Source: Carboxydothermus hydrogenoformans Z-2901 | GTDB taxonomy: Bacteria > Bacillota > Z-2901 > Carboxydothermales > Carboxydothermaceae | Length of the DNA stretch: 64,000 bases | Assembly (NCBI RefSeq): GCF_000012865.1 | Contig: NC_007503.1 | Span: 1,710,001 to 1,774,000 of the forward strand | Direction: 5' to 3' | Part shown: one piece after another, positions 1-10,193 of the stretch | Numbering within the stretch: the stretch's first letter is position 1 | Layout: each line of letters opens with the position of its first letter | Translations under genes and position numbers: made by a program | Notes under the pieces: model-generated | What the model saw: the letters and a program-made list of their open reading frames with translations, nothing else | Database searches by the model: none | What the model was told of the DNA's origin: nothing

Positions 1-1084
1 CTTCAAACATCTTAGCCGCTACCCCGGGATAGGTAACCATACCAGCGCCAACAATCGACACCTTGGCCACCTTTTCATCATAAGTATACCCTCTGGCGGA
101 AAGCTTTTTGACTACATCTTCCAAAATTTCCACAGTTTTTGCCAGGTCATTTTTTCCTATAGTAAAAGATATATCGTTTTGTCCTTCTTCTTTTCCTGCA
201 CTCTGGATAATCATATCAACGTTAATGTTATGGGCAGCCAATTCGGAAAACAAGCGATATGCCACCCCGGGCTGATCGGGAACACCAAAAACCCCGATTT
301 TAACCACATTTTTATCATGGGCAACTCCCGTAACAACACCCTTTTTCTCCAAATCTCTTTCCTCCTTTAAAACCGTACCTTCGTTATAATTAAAGCTTGA
401 CCTTACATGGACTTCAACTTTATAATTCCGGGCAAAATCGACCGAGCGGGGTTGCAAAACCACCGCCCCTAAACTTGCCAGTTCTAACATTTCCTCGTAG
501 GATATCTCTTTAATTTTCCGGGCATCGGGCACGATCCGGGGATCTGCCGTATAAACCCCGTCCACGTCGGTATAAATCTCGCAAATATCGGCCTTCAGGG
601 CCGCCGCCAGCGCCACCGCCGTGGTGTCGCTTCCTCCACGGCCGAGGGTGGTAATATCGCCCTCTCGATTTACTCCCTGAAAGCCGGCCACCACAGCTAC
701 CTTACCGGAATTTAAACAAGCGATAACCCTTTCCGGTTTAATTTCGGTAATCCGCGCTTTGGTGTGTACTTCATCGGTATAAATACCGGCCTGCAACCCG
801 GTAAAAGACCGGGCGGGTACCCCCAGTTCGTGTAAAGCCATAGCCAAGAGAGCAACGGAAACCTGTTCCCCCGTAGATAAAAGCATATCGATTTCCCGGG
901 CCGGAGGGTTTGGACTTATTTCTCCCATAAGATCTAAAAGTTCGTCGGTGGTATCCCCCATGGCAGAAACCACCACCGCCACCCGGTGCCCTGCCCGATA
1001 GTATTCGGCAACCCTTCGCGCCACATTTTTTATTCTTTCAGGATTTGCCACGGAACTGCCGCCGTATTTCTGAACTACTAACAA
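1..1084 (-). CDS. lysC: Aspartate kinase, C-terminal end missing at window edge
   Basis: Phosphorylates aspartate, the first step to lysine, threonine and methionine. The N terminus carries the kinase motif KYGGSSVA, followed by a central [11 protein letters not shown] motif and the start of the paired ACT regulatory domains ([16 protein letters not shown]). About 361 codons are visible of the roughly 400-410 usual for the family, so the last ACT segment lies outside the window. The chosen start is a TTG just behind a G-rich stretch. It overlaps the end of thrB by 7 bases, so the gene is the last visible member of the ACT-hom-thrC-thrB operon. The exact start is uncertain. Confidence 0.93.
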   Translation of the reverse strand, partial: MLVVQKYGGSSVANPERIKNVARRVAEYYRAGHRVAVVVSAMGDTTDELLDLMGEISPNPPAREIDMLLSTGEQVSVALLAMALHELGVPARSFTGLQAGIYTDEVHTKARITEIKPERVIACLNSGKVAVVAGFQGVNREGDITTLGRGGSDTTAVALAAALKADICEIYTDVDGVYTADPRIVPDARKIKEISYEEMLELASLGAVVLQPRSVDFARNYKVEVHVRSSFNYNEGTVLKEERDLEKKGVVTGVAHDKNVVKIGVFGVPDQPGVAYRLFSELAAHNINVDMIIQSAGKEEGQNDISFTIGKNDLAKTVEILEDVVKKLSARGYTYDEKVAKVSIVGAGMVTYPGVAAKMFE

Positions 1085-1992
1085 TCTCCTTCCCCCTTGT
1101 AATTTATTAAATCAATAGCTCCCCGCTCTTCCGGACGGGTATAGATAATTTCAGCTTCCACACCAAAATTTAAAAACGTTTCTTCAATCGCTCTGCCTAC
1201 CGCCTTACCCTCTCTGGCCAGAGCAATTACCGTAGGCCCGCTTCCGCTTAAAGCTACTCCGTAAGCTCCGGCTTTTTTAGCTTCCTCTACTACCTGATAA
1301 AAGCCAGGTATCAGTTGACTGCGGTAGGGTTGATGCAAATAATCTTCCATACCTATTTGTAAATATTCATACTTTTTTAAGCAAAAAGCAGCAATTAAAA
1401 AGGAAACCCGATTAACATTTAGCACCGCTTGGGAAAAGGGAATTTCCGCCGGCAGTATCTGCCGGGAATCGGCAGTTTTTAACTGAAACTTGGGTATAGC
1501 AACCACTACCTCTACCTCGGGAACGGGAAGTTTCAGGTATTTTACCTTATCCCGGTCGAACCCGGAAACCACCACACCCCCGAGAAGAGCCGGTGCTACA
1601 TTATCGGGATGGCCTTCTAACTCGGTAGCCAGGCGTAAAAGTTCATCCTTCGGCAGCGGATTTCCCAGGTAAGCGTTCGCTGCAACCAGACCACCAACAA
1701 TAGCAGCAGCACTGCTGCCAAGCCCCCGGGCTAACGGTACGCGATTTTTCAGGGTTAACTTTAAGTTTCGGGGCGTTTTTCCTAACCTCTCAAATATTTT
1801 AGTTATAGCAACGTAAACAAGATTATTTTTATCCCTGGAAATTAATTCAGCCCCATCGCCAAAAACTTCTATTTCCAGTTCCTTTGGCGATGGCCCAAGG
1901 CTTACTTCATTGTAAAAGGAAAGAGCCATCCCCACCGCATCAAAGCCAGGACCCAAATTTGCCGAAGTTGCTGGAATAAGTACGCAAACCAT
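1078..1992 (-). CDS. thrB: Homoserine kinase
   Basis: ATP-dependent phosphorylation of homoserine to O-phosphohomoserine, the substrate of ThrC next door. It is a GHMP-superfamily kinase: the N-terminal [12 protein letters not shown] motif, the ATP-binding loop [12 protein letters not shown] near residue 95 and the C-terminal [10 protein letters not shown] motif are all present, and the length of about 304 residues is normal. An in-frame GTG two codons upstream is possible, but the ATG at 1992 sits better behind an AAGGTG ribosome binding site. It lies directly downstream of thrC and overlaps lysC. Confidence 0.95.
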   Translation of the reverse strand: MVCVLIPATSANLGPGFDAVGMALSFYNEVSLGPSPKELEIEVFGDGAELISRDKNNLVYVAITKIFERLGKTPRNLKLTLKNRVPLARGLGSSAAAIVGGLVAANAYLGNPLPKDELLRLATELEGHPDNVAPALLGGVVVSGFDRDKVKYLKLPVPEVEVVVAIPKFQLKTADSRQILPAEIPFSQAVLNVNRVSFLIAAFCLKKYEYLQIGMEDYLHQPYRSQLIPGFYQVVEEAKKAGAYGVALSGSGPTVIALAREGKAVGRAIEETFLNFGVEAEIIYTRPEERGAIDLINYKGEGDC

Positions 1993-2001
1993 AACCACAC
2001 C

Positions 2002-3051
2002 TTATAAGATAATTTTTAAAACTTCGTTATAATCCGGCTCCACCACTGCCGGCTGATTGGCATTTTGTTTTAAAGCATTGTCCGGGTCCTTTAACCCGTG
2101 ACCGGTTAAAACCAAGACCACCACATCGTCCTGGTTAAACTCGTGCTCCCGGCGGTATTTTAACAATCCCGCCACGCTGGCCGCCGACGCTGGCTCGGCC
2201 ATAATACCTTCTTTTCTTGCCAAAAGCCGGTAAGCTTCGATAATTTCTTCATCGGTTACATAAGAAATTTTTCCTCCCGATTCATTGGCCGCCGCCACCG
2301 CTCCCTGCCAGCTTGCCGGATTGCCTATTCTAATGGCAGTAGCTATTGTCTCGGGATTGGGAATCGGCTCCCCCTTAACAATGGCCGCCGCACCTTCCGC
2401 TTCAAACCCCATCATTTTAGGAAGTTTTTTAGTTTTACCCAGCTCATAATACTGTTTAAACCCCCGCCAGTATGCGGTAATATTGCCGGCATTACCCACC
2501 GGAATAAATAAGTAGTCCGGCGCATCCCCCAGAACATCGCAAATTTCAAAGGCTGCTGTCTTCTGGCCTTCAATTCGGTAGGGATTTATCGAATTAACTA
2601 TAGCAATCGGATGATTTTTCCCAATTTCCCGCACCAATTTTAAGGCTTCATCAAAATTTCCTTTAATGGCAATTACTTTTGCTCCGTAAAACAACGCCTG
2701 GGCTAACTTCCCCAAAGCGATATTTCCTTCGGGTATCAAAACCACACACTTTAACCCTGCTTTGGCCGCATAAGCCGCCGCTGCCGCCGAGGTATTGCCG
2801 GTGGAAGCACAAATTACCGCCCGGGCTCCCTCTTCCATGGCTTTGGCAACCGCCACCACCATTCCCCGGTCTTTAAAAGAGCCGGTAGGATTTGCCCCTT
2901 CAAATTTAAGATAAACCTTAGCCCCTACCCTTTGGGAAAGATAAGGTGCGTAAATTAACGGCGTATTACCCTCATTTAAAGTTAAAAGGGGAGTTTTTTC
3001 GGTAACTGGCAAATACTCCCGGTAAGCTTTAATTACTCCTTCCCAGCGCAT
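2002..3051 (-). CDS. thrC: Threonine synthase
   Basis: PLP-dependent conversion of O-phosphohomoserine to threonine. The PLP lysine lies in TGSFKDRGM (about residue 61), followed by the [16 protein letters not shown] phosphate-binding region and the glycine-rich [11 protein letters not shown] loop; 349 residues is typical of the short bacterial form. The ATG follows GAGGGGGA at good spacing, and the stop of hom abuts the start, so translation is probably coupled. Together with thrB and hom this completes the branch from aspartate semialdehyde to threonine. Confidence 0.96.
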   Translation of the reverse strand: MRWEGVIKAYREYLPVTEKTPLLTLNEGNTPLIYAPYLSQRVGAKVYLKFEGANPTGSFKDRGMVVAVAKAMEEGARAVICASTGNTSAAAAAYAAKAGLKCVVLIPEGNIALGKLAQALFYGAKVIAIKGNFDEALKLVREIGKNHPIAIVNSINPYRIEGQKTAAFEICDVLGDAPDYLFIPVGNAGNITAYWRGFKQYYELGKTKKLPKMMGFEAEGAAAIVKGEPIPNPETIATAIRIGNPASWQGAVAAANESGGKISYVTDEEIIEAYRLLARKEGIMAEPASAASVAGLLKYRREHEFNQDDVVVLVLTGHGLKDPDNALKQNANQPAVVEPDYNEVLKIIL

Positions 3052-4344
3052 TTAGAAATCCCCCTCAGCTCTTATTACGTTGGCAATTTCTCGCACCGTG
3101 GACATCCCTTTTAAGATGGAAACCGCATCTCTGATATGCCGCTCTTTTACCCGGTGGGTCATAACCACCAGCTCTGCTAAATCTTCGATGGAGCGTTTTT
3201 GAATAACCGAAGCAATGCTAACCCCCTGATTACCAAACACCTGGGCAACCGAAGCCAAAACCCCGGGTTTATCTTCCACCACAAGTCTAATATAATACTT
3301 GGTGCTAATTTCCCCGATAGGTTTTACCGGCTTTTCCAGGTAACAGGTACACCCAATTCGTCCGGTATCGTGGTGGCTAATATTTTTTACCGCCTCAATA
3401 ATATCCCCAACCACAGCACTGGCAGTAGGGAACTCTCCCGCTCCCCGGCCGTAAAACATCAGAGGTCCCACCGCATCCCCTTCCACAAAAATGGCGTTAA
3501 AAACATCATTAACCGCCGCTAAAGGATGGCTCTGGGGAATAATGGTAGGATGTACCCTTACCTCAATCCCTTCCTCATCTTCTTTGGCAATCCCCAGCAA
3601 TTTTATAACTCCACCCAGCTCCCGGGCGTACTGAATGTCAATGGGAGTAATCCGGGTAATCCCTTCGGCATACACATCTTTAAAAGTCACCCGGGAGTTA
3701 AACGCTATGGAGGCTAAGATGGCAAGCTTTCTTGCCGCATCAAACCCTTCCACATCGGAAGTTGGGTCCGCTTCGGCATAGCCTTTTTCCTGAGCTTCTT
3801 TTAGCACCTCTTCATAGGGAGCACCGTATAATGACATTTTGGTAAGCATATAATTTGTGGTTCCGTTAATGATTCCGATAACTTCTTTAAAATTGTTTCC
3901 CGCAAGGCTTTCCTTTAAGGTTCTAATAATGGGGATTCCCCCGGCCACACTGGCCTCAAATAAAAAGTCTACTCCCTGTTCTTCATGCGTGGCAAAAAGC
4001 TCCCGGCCATGTTCGGCAACCATGTCTTTATTGGCGGTTATTACACTTTTGCCGTTTTGCATTGCCTGTAAAACGTAATCCAGAGCCGGTTTAATCCCGC
4101 CCATCACTTCTACCACAATTTTTATTTCCGGATCATCAATTACCTCCCGGGGGTTTTCGGTAAATAAATTTGAAAGCTCGGGGTAAGTTTTTTGATACTT
4201 TTCGAGATTTCTGACCAATACCTTGGCAATTTCCACTTCTACGCCCAAGGTGTTATAAATTTTTTCCCGGTGGGAGTTTAAAACTTTATAAACTCCCCGC
4301 CCCACCGTACCAAAACCCAGAAGTCCAATTTTGACCGCTGCCAT
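3052..4344 (-). CDS. hom: Homoserine dehydrogenase with C-terminal ACT domain
   Basis: Reduces aspartate semialdehyde to homoserine with NAD(P)H. It has an N-terminal Rossmann motif GLLGFGTVGRGVY, the conserved INGTTNYMLTKM segment, and the catalytic stretch EADPTSDVEGFDAARKLAIL. Residues about 350-430 form an ACT domain (RLVVEDKPGVLASVA), the usual site of threonine feedback inhibition. The 430 residues match the monofunctional Bacillus-type enzyme. It starts with ATG behind a GGGGGAG-type site, 26 bases after the ACT-regulator gene. Confidence 0.97.
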   Translation of the reverse strand: MAAVKIGLLGFGTVGRGVYKVLNSHREKIYNTLGVEVEIAKVLVRNLEKYQKTYPELSNLFTENPREVIDDPEIKIVVEVMGGIKPALDYVLQAMQNGKSVITANKDMVAEHGRELFATHEEQGVDFLFEASVAGGIPIIRTLKESLAGNNFKEVIGIINGTTNYMLTKMSLYGAPYEEVLKEAQEKGYAEADPTSDVEGFDAARKLAILASIAFNSRVTFKDVYAEGITRITPIDIQYARELGGVIKLLGIAKEDEEGIEVRVHPTIIPQSHPLAAVNDVFNAIFVEGDAVGPLMFYGRGAGEFPTASAVVGDIIEAVKNISHHDTGRIGCTCYLEKPVKPIGEISTKYYIRLVVEDKPGVLASVAQVFGNQGVSIASVIQKRSIEDLAELVVMTHRVKERHIRDAVSILKGMSTVREIANVIRAEGDF

Positions 4345-4370
4345 TTCCTCTCCCCCTTGTTTTTTTGTTT

Positions 4371-4811
4371 TTAACTCTGGCCTACTAACTCCACTTTGCT
4401 TACTCCATCCATTTGGCTTAACGCTTCTAAAAGCTCCTCTATACTCACCTTCATTTCTTCGGTTTCTATGCTGATGGTTACATTGGCAATTCCTCCCAAG
4501 GGCAGGTTTTGATTAATTGTTAAAACGTTTCCCTGGTACTGGGCGATAAAGTTCAAAACTTTAGATAGAACCCCGGCCCGGTGTTCCAAGTTTAACGCCA
4601 AAGTAATAATTTTTCCCGAAGCTTTATGGTAAAAGGGAAAAACCCCGTCTTTATACTTATAAAAAGCGCTCCGGGAAATCCCCACCTTTTCCACCGCCTC
4701 ATTGACCGTAAGCTCCGGCCTTTTGCTAAGTAACTCCTTGACCTCGGCGGTTTTCCGGATGGCTTCCGGAAGAATGTCCACAGCCACCAGTAAAAATTTG
4801 GTTTTTTTCAT
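4371..4811 (-). CDS. ACT-domain protein of the PheB/UPF0735 family
   Basis: A 146-residue protein with an N-terminal helical segment that looks like a small helix-turn-helix (VNEAVEKVGISRSAFYKYKD, about residues 37-56) and a C-terminal ACT domain (LALNLEHRAGVLSKVLNFI onward). Relatives in Firmicutes usually sit upstream of hom or next to pheA and are annotated as PheB/YszB. Here it is the first gene of the threonine operon, so a regulatory, amino-acid-sensing role is likely, but it is inferred and no ligand can be read from the sequence. Confidence 0.85.
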   Translation of the reverse strand: MKKTKFLLVAVDILPEAIRKTAEVKELLSKRPELTVNEAVEKVGISRSAFYKYKDGVFPFYHKASGKIITLALNLEHRAGVLSKVLNFIAQYQGNVLTINQNLPLGGIANVTISIETEEMKVSIEELLEALSQMDGVSKVELVGQS

Positions 4812-4865
4812 CTTCCTACCCCTCTATGTCCTTGTAGGGTGGATTTTTATCCGTAATTGGTAGAC

Positions 4866-4894
4866 ATTATAACATTGTTTTCCCCGTTTGACAA
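4866..4894 (-). promoter_or_regulatory. Sigma-A promoter of the threonine operon
   Basis: On the minus strand TTGTCA (4889-4894), a 17-base spacer and a perfect TATAAT (4866-4871). It lies about 55 bases upstream of the ACT-regulator start and downstream of the terminator of the toxin-antitoxin pair, so the ACT-hom-thrCB-lysC operon has its own strong housekeeping promoter. Confidence 0.85.
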
Positions 4895-4916
4895 GATGTT
4901 TTGGTAAATTTACGCA

Positions 4917-4952
4917 TAAAAAAACAACCTGCTTTAAATTAAAGCAAGTTGT
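4917..4952 (-). terminator. Intrinsic terminator after the PIN-domain gene
   Basis: Reading the minus strand, a 12-base stem (ACAACTTGCTTT with AAAGCAGGTTGT, one wobble pair) closes on an AATT loop and is followed by seven U residues. It ends the toxin-antitoxin transcript before the threonine operon promoter. Confidence 0.88.
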
Positions 4953-4981
4953 AATCACTTACCGTAATATCATAAAAAATC

Positions 4982-5353
4982 CTACTTGGCAAAATAAATT
5001 ACTCCCGGTAAATCTTTAAAATGCTGGTCAGAAGTCACCACCCGACAACCAAAAGCTGAGCCAGTAGCATAAATAATAGCATCAGCCATAGGTAAGCCAT
5101 AACGAATAGCTACCTCAGCAGCTCCCAGAGCCAGGTTGATATCTAAAGGAACTATTTTTGTTTGCTGCATTTGAGCGGCAATAAGTAAAGCTTTCTCTTT
5201 TCCCTGTTCTTGCCAAATCTTTTTTGTTACTTCATAAATTACAATTGCAGGTGTAAGTATCTCCTCCGGTTTTTTAAAATAAGGAGCGAAATCTTCTGCC
5301 AGCGGACCATCAGCAAGGAATTCAAGCCACCCACACGAATCTATAAGAATCAA
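4982..5353 (-). CDS. PIN-domain ribonuclease toxin, VapC-like
   Basis: A 123-residue PIN-fold protein, probably the endoribonuclease toxin of a type II pair. The acidic metal-binding residues are visible: Asp in MILIDSCGW, Glu in VIYEVTKK, Asp in PMADAIIYA and Asp in VTSDQHF. It starts at a TTG that overlaps the stop codon of the upstream AbrB-like gene by 4 bases, so synthesis should depend on translation of the antitoxin. The RNA target cannot be told from sequence. Confidence 0.85.
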   Translation of the reverse strand: MILIDSCGWLEFLADGPLAEDFAPYFKKPEEILTPAIVIYEVTKKIWQEQGKEKALLIAAQMQQTKIVPLDINLALGAAEVAIRYGLPMADAIIYATGSAFGCRVVTSDQHFKDLPGVIYFAK

Positions 5354-5559
5354 AACCGTTCCTCCTCATCCCGCTCAATATTTGTATCCATACCCCGTAA
5401 GAAACCACGCATTTCAGAAAGCGGACGGCTTGGAATTAAACGTATACTTCCATTTTCCACAAGGACATGTAAGCGCTGTCCTTTCTTTATTCCAAGGGTT
5501 TTACGGATTTCAGCCGGAAGCACTATTTGGTACTTACTGGAAACTATCACTTCTGCCAT
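5350..5559 (-). CDS. AbrB/MazE-type antitoxin of the PIN-domain toxin
   Basis: A 69-residue protein with the swapped-hairpin AbrB DNA-binding fold (VIVSSKYQIVLPAEIRKTLG) and an acidic, arginine-containing tail suited to binding a toxin. The start at 5559 is chosen because an AGGAGG lies 9 bases upstream; an ATG at 5577 would put that site inside the gene. Such proteins normally repress their own operon and neutralise the toxin. The next gene overlaps it by 4 bases. Confidence 0.83.
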   Translation of the reverse strand: MAEVIVSSKYQIVLPAEIRKTLGIKKGQRLHVLVENGSIRLIPSRPLSEMRGFLRGMDTNIERDEEERF

Positions 5560-5632
5560 CAAAACAAACCTCCTCATACTTAAACCCTATTGTTAATATA
5601 AATGTATACCAAAAAAGTAAAGCCGTCAATAC

Positions 5633-5662
5633 AAAAACCCGCTCCCTTTAAAGAGCGGGTTT
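5633..5662 (-). terminator. Intrinsic terminator after spoIVA
   Basis: On the minus strand AACCCGCTC and its complement GAGCGGGTT form a GC-rich stem followed by five U residues, starting 4 bases after the spoIVA stop codon. It isolates spoIVA from the toxin-antitoxin pair. Confidence 0.9.
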
Positions 5663-5666
5663 CTCG

Positions 5667-7145
5667 CTAAATAATGATACAGATTAAACCGCCGCCGCCA
5701 TCGTTGACAATCCGCTGGAGGGTCTCCTGAAGTTTGACCTGGGCATTTTCCGGCATCCGGTGGAGCTTGTTTTGAATACCTTCCCGGACTAAGTCGTGGA
5801 GGGACTTACCGAAAATTTCCGACTCCCAGATTTTCTTGGGATTTTCTTCAAACTCTTTTAACATATACTGGACCAGCTCTTCGCACTGCTTTTCGGTACC
5901 GATAATCGGAGTAATCTCGGTGGTAATATCGGCCCTGATGATGTGCATGGACGGAGCACTGGCCCGAAGTCTTACGCCAAAGCGGTTACCCTGGCGGATT
6001 AATTCCGGCTCTTCCAGGTTCATTTCTTCCAGCCGTGGAGTGACTACCCCGTAGCCGGTTTCCTTTACTTCTTTTAAGGCAATCGCCACTTTATCGTATT
6101 CCTTCTTAGCGTAGCTTAATTCTCGCATGAGCCGCAGTAATTCGTGCTCGCCTCTTATGGCATAGCCGGATACTTCCTCTAAGACCCTGTAGAACAAACC
6201 TTCCTTAGCGGCAACTTTAATGCTTGCCTGCCCGGTACCCATATCAAGGTTTTCTAATTCAACGTTATCCACATACTCGTTTTCGGAAAGTCTGGCCACA
6301 GCGTTGTTGATATCTTTTACTTTTTTCACATTTTTTAAAGCTTCATGCACCGCTGACGTAAACTTTTCTTTTAACCAGTGGGTTGCATCTAACTCTTCAA
6401 TCCACTGCGGCAGGTTAAAATTGACATCGACCAGCGGAAATTCATATAAGAGATTCTCTAAAAGGGCGTTTAAGTCATTTATGCCTATCTCCGCTACATC
6501 AACCGGCACTACCGTAACGTCGTACTTTTGCTCCAACTCTTCCGCCAAAGCTTTAGTTTCCGGAGCATTGGGGTGGGTTGAGTTTAAAACTATAATAAAC
6601 GGCTTTTCTAACTGCTTTAACTCCTCTACCACCCGTTCTTCCGCCGCCAGATAATTTTCCCGGGGGATATCGGTAATAGAACCATCGGTAGTTACCAGAA
6701 ACGCCATAGTAGAGTGATCGGTAATCACTTTCCGCGTTCCGATCTCCGCCGCTTCCGCGAAGGGAATTTCTTCATCAAACCAGGGGGTTAAAACCATCCG
6801 CGGACCGTCTTCTTCCTCATAGCCCAAAGCTCCCAAAACCGGATAACCTACCACATCCACCAAGCGAACGTTAGCTTTTACACTGCTGTTGATATTAATT
6901 TCGATAGCTTCGTTGGGAATGAATTTTGGTTCGGTGGTCATAATCGTTCTTCCGGCACCGCTCTGGGGCAGCTCATCCTTGGCCCTTTCCCGGTCGTAAA
7001 CGTTTTTAATGTTGGGTAAAATTAAAAGTTCCATGAATTTTTTAATTAAGGTAGATTTCCCCGTCCGAACCGGACCAACTGCGCTAATATATATATTGCC
7101 AGAAGTTCTTTGGGCAATATCCCGAAATAAATCCACCCTTTCCAT
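5667..7145 (-). CDS. spoIVA: Stage IV sporulation protein A, spore coat ATPase
   Basis: The coat morphogenesis ATPase that polymerises on the forespore surface and anchors the coat. Residues 24-32 are the Walker A motif (GPVRTGKST), a GTPase-like region follows with the VDVVGYPVLGALGYEE segment, and the C terminus ends in the hydrophobic GGGLICIII typical of the family's membrane-targeting tail. The 492 residues are full length. It has its own terminator and a 108-base upstream gap. In Bacillus it is transcribed by sigma-E, but no convincing sigma-E site could be read here. Confidence 0.97.
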   Translation of the reverse strand: MERVDLFRDIAQRTSGNIYISAVGPVRTGKSTLIKKFMELLILPNIKNVYDRERAKDELPQSGAGRTIMTTEPKFIPNEAIEININSSVKANVRLVDVVGYPVLGALGYEEEDGPRMVLTPWFDEEIPFAEAAEIGTRKVITDHSTMAFLVTTDGSITDIPRENYLAAEERVVEELKQLEKPFIIVLNSTHPNAPETKALAEELEQKYDVTVVPVDVAEIGINDLNALLENLLYEFPLVDVNFNLPQWIEELDATHWLKEKFTSAVHEALKNVKKVKDINNAVARLSENEYVDNVELENLDMGTGQASIKVAAKEGLFYRVLEEVSGYAIRGEHELLRLMRELSYAKKEYDKVAIALKEVKETGYGVVTPRLEEMNLEEPELIRQGNRFGVRLRASAPSMHIIRADITTEITPIIGTEKQCEELVQYMLKEFEENPKKIWESEIFGKSLHDLVREGIQNKLHRMPENAQVKLQETLQRIVNDGGGGLICIII

Positions 7146-7253
7146 TACGCTACCTCCTTCGCCCTGTATATTTAAATCTTATTGAGGACAAGATAGGTTT
7201 TATTAATATCCTCGCTAAAATATATTGGGGCGAAGGAAGTTTTATTACTATTT

Positions 7254-8264
7254 TTAAAAATTTAATTCTTCTTTTTTAGCTCGCGTCATTAAACCAAAAA
7301 GTCCTTCTCGGGGAGGCAAACCGGCAAACAGCACCTTATATAACGCCTCGGTAATTGGCATCTCCACTTCTAACCGTTGGGCTAACTGATATGCCGCCCG
7401 GGTTGTTCTAATCCCTTCCACCACCATATTTATTTCTTTCTGGGTTTCTTCAAGGGATTTGCCTTCCCCGATTAAAATCCCGGCCTTATAATTCCTACTA
7501 TGCCGGCTGCCCGCAGTCACAAAAAGGTCCCCCAAACCGGATAAACCCATAAACGTTTCCTTTTTGGCTCCAAGCTTAATTCCCAGGCGGGTAATTTCAA
7601 TAAGTCCCCTGGTCACCAAAGCCGCCCGGGTATTATCTCCAAGACCCAGTCCGGTACAAATTCCCGAAGCAATGGCGATAATATTTTTTAAACTTCCGCC
7701 CAGTTCCACTCCCGTTAAATCATCGTTGGTATAAACGCGGAAGTATTCTGTAGAAAAAAGCTCCTGTACTTTATAAAGTTTTTCCGGAGAATACCCGGAA
7801 ACTACAATCGCCGTCGGAATTCCCCGCCCGACTTCTTCGGCGTGGCTGGGACCGGATAAAATCGTATAGTTGTCGCGGTATTCCGGTAACACTTCGGTAA
7901 ACACCGCAGACATTCTTAAAAGACTTCCTTCTTCAATCCCTTTGGCAGTATTGACAAGAATCTGCTCAGGTTTAAAATAGGGTTTTATTTTTTGTAAAAG
8001 GTCTCGAAACGCCTGGGAAGGTACCGCCGCGACAAGAAAATTAGCATCTTTAAGTGCAAATTCTAAGTCAGCGGTAGCAATTAGTTCTTGAGAAATTTTT
8101 ACCCCTGGAAGATATCTTTTATTTTCCCGCTCCCTGTTTATTTCTTCAATTACCGCCGAATCCCGTCCCCAGAGCACCGTATTTACGCCTTTTTGGGCTA
8201 AAAGATTGGAAAGGGCCGTCCCCCAGCTTCCGGCCCCCAGCACAGTAACTTTAATACTACCCAT
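7254..8264 (-). CDS. gpsA: Glycerol-3-phosphate dehydrogenase [NAD(P)+]
   Basis: Reduces dihydroxyacetone phosphate to glycerol-3-phosphate for phospholipid synthesis. The N-terminal Rossmann motif VLGAGSWGTALSNLLA is intact, as are the AKGIEEGSLLRMS region, the catalytic lysine in GGSLKNIIAIASG and the SGLGDLFVTAGSRHSRN substrate-binding block. Its product is used by PlsY, whose gene lies 14 bases upstream, and by the acyltransferase encoded at 16335. Confidence 0.97.
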   Translation of the reverse strand: MGSIKVTVLGAGSWGTALSNLLAQKGVNTVLWGRDSAVIEEINRERENKRYLPGVKISQELIATADLEFALKDANFLVAAVPSQAFRDLLQKIKPYFKPEQILVNTAKGIEEGSLLRMSAVFTEVLPEYRDNYTILSGPSHAEEVGRGIPTAIVVSGYSPEKLYKVQELFSTEYFRVYTNDDLTGVELGGSLKNIIAIASGICTGLGLGDNTRAALVTRGLIEITRLGIKLGAKKETFMGLSGLGDLFVTAGSRHSRNYKAGILIGEGKSLEETQKEINMVVEGIRTTRAAYQLAQRLEVEMPITEALYKVLFAGLPPREGLFGLMTRAKKEELNF

Positions 8265-8278
8265 GGCATCTTCACCCG

Positions 8279-8869
8279 TTAGCCATTTTTCCTGGTACCA
8301 ATTTTATTTTCGGTACCGGACCGTAATCTCTTAATATTATCCCGGTGTCGGTAAAAAATCATTACCGCAAGAAAGATTCCCAAATAAATGTAAGACAAAT
8401 CTAATCCAAATAAAAGCATAATTAGTGGAATTGATAACCCGCAAACAATTGAGCCCAGGGAAACGTAACGGCTAATAAGCATCACCGTAAGCCAAATAAA
8501 AAAAACCACAACCGTAACTTTAATGGAGGTCATAATTAAAACCCCAAAAGTAGTAGCAACAATCTTGCCCCCATGAAACTTTAAAAAAATTGAGTAAGCA
8601 TGGCCAATTACAACAAAAAACGATGCTACCAGAGCCCCCCGTTCACCGGCTAAAAGGGACCCGATATAAACCGCCAACATCCCTTTACCCACATCGCCAA
8701 TAGCGGTTATAGCTCCAGGATAAGGGCCGAGGTTCCGGTAAACATTGGTAGCACCAATATTACCGCTCCCTTTTTTAGTTATATCGACACCCCAGAGATA
8801 TTTTGAGGTAAGATAACCAAAGGGTACCGAACCTAAAATATAGGCCAGTAAAGCAGCTAAAATAATCAA
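8279..8869 (-). CDS. plsY: Glycerol-3-phosphate acyltransferase PlsY
   Basis: Membrane acyltransferase that moves an acyl group from acyl phosphate to glycerol-3-phosphate. Conserved loops are visible: [25 protein letters not shown] and [20 protein letters not shown]. About five hydrophobic membrane segments fill the 196 residues. The start codon overlaps the der stop (ATGA), so the two genes are translationally coupled; gpsA follows, placing substrate supply and use together. Confidence 0.96.
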
Positions 8870-10188
8870 GTAGTTCTCCCCCGCTCCCGTAAAACAAACT
8901 TAAGTGTGGTACCTTCAAAACCGAAATTTTGTCTAAAGACATTTTCCAGGTATCGCAAATAAGAAAAATGCATGAGCTCCGCATCATTAACAAACAAAGC
9001 AAAAGTTGGGGGCTTCGTCTCAATCTGGGTAGCATAGTAAATTTTCAGCGGTCTTCCCCGATCTGCCGGCGGTGGATTTAAAACCACCGCCTCCCGGAGT
9101 ACTTGATTTAAAATACTTGTAGCCACCCGCTTTTGGTGTTCAAAAGAAACTCTATCTACAAGCTCCATTAATTTGTTCAATCGTTGGCCGGTTTTGGCCG
9201 AAACAAAAATTACCGGGGCATATTTTAAAAATCCCAATTCAAAATAAATATGTTCCTTGTATCTATCGGCAGTTTTGGCATCCTTTTCAATCAAATCCCA
9301 CTTATTTACAACTATAATAACTCCCCGACCGTATTCGTGAATAAGTCCGGCAATTTTTTTATCCTGTTCCGTTACCCCCTCTTCGGCGGATATTACCAAA
9401 AGCGCTACATCGGCTCGCCGGATGGCTTTTATCGAACGGTTAACGCTGTACCTCTCCAAATCTTCCTCAATCCTGCTTTTCCGCCGCATGCCCGCGGTAT
9501 CTATTAACAAATACGGCTTTCCCTGATACCACATTGGAGTATCTATGGCATCCCGGGTAGTTCCGGGAATGTCCGACACTACCACCCGCTCTTCGCCTAA
9601 AAGGGCATTTACCAAGGAAGACTTACCAACATTGGGTCTACCCACTACGGCAATTTTTACTACCGGATTCTCATCTTCATAATCTTCGGGAAAATTTAGT
9701 TTTGAAATAACAAGGTCCAGAAGGTCACCAACGTTTGTACCGTTGGCAGCAGAAACAGGAAAGGGCTCTCCCAAGCCCAAACGGTATAAGTCGTAAAAGT
9801 TTGCGGGAGGATTTAAATAATCATCTACTTTGTTGGCTACTAAAATCACCGGCTTATCCGATTTTCTGAGGTTTTTGGCAACAGCTTCATCGGTAGAGGT
9901 AATGCCTTCACGGCTGTCACAGACAAATAAAATTAAATCCGCCTCATTAATGGCTTTTTCTATCTGCTCCCGCACTTTGGTAGTGATAAGGTCTTCGGAA
10001 AACTCCAGGCCGCCGGTGTCTATTAAATCGAAAACCTTTCCCTGCCACTCCGCTTCACTGTACAATCTATCCCGGGTAACACCTGGGGTATCTTCCACAA
10101 TAGCAATTCTTTCGCCGATAATGCGGTTAAATAAAGTAGATTTGCCCACATTGGGTCTGCCGACAATTGCTACTACCGGTTTCTTCAT
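8866..10188 (-). CDS. der: Ribosome biogenesis GTPase Der (EngA)
   Basis: Double-GTPase needed for 50S subunit assembly. There are two G domains: GRPNVGKST with DTPGVT, DTGG and NKVD in the first half, and GRPNVGKSS with [13 protein letters not shown] and NKWD in the second; a KH-like domain closes the protein. The start at 10188 is preceded by GGGAGG at 8 bases, which is better than the GTG three codons earlier. The der-plsY-gpsA-spoIVA order is widespread in Clostridia. Confidence 0.97.
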
Positions 10189-10193
10189 TTTTT

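Noticed and set aside
3199-3522. Plus-strand frame of 107 codons in hom
   Set aside because: It is antisense to a well conserved dehydrogenase, with no ribosome binding site and no recognisable motif.
5578-5632. Promoter of the toxin-antitoxin pair
   Set aside because: A TTGACG and a TATACA are present on the minus strand, but the spacing is only 15 bases; not called.
6220-6654. Plus-strand frame of 144 codons in spoIVA
   Set aside because: Antisense to SpoIVA; serine- and phenylalanine-rich composition typical of a reversed coding strand.
7146-7253. Sigma-E promoter of spoIVA
   Set aside because: Only loose matches such as TAATAAA and AATATATT were seen; they do not reach the consensus well enough to call.
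8775-9035. Minus-strand frame of 86 codons across the der/plsY junction
   Set aside because: It overlaps both intact genes out of frame and has no domain or binding site.
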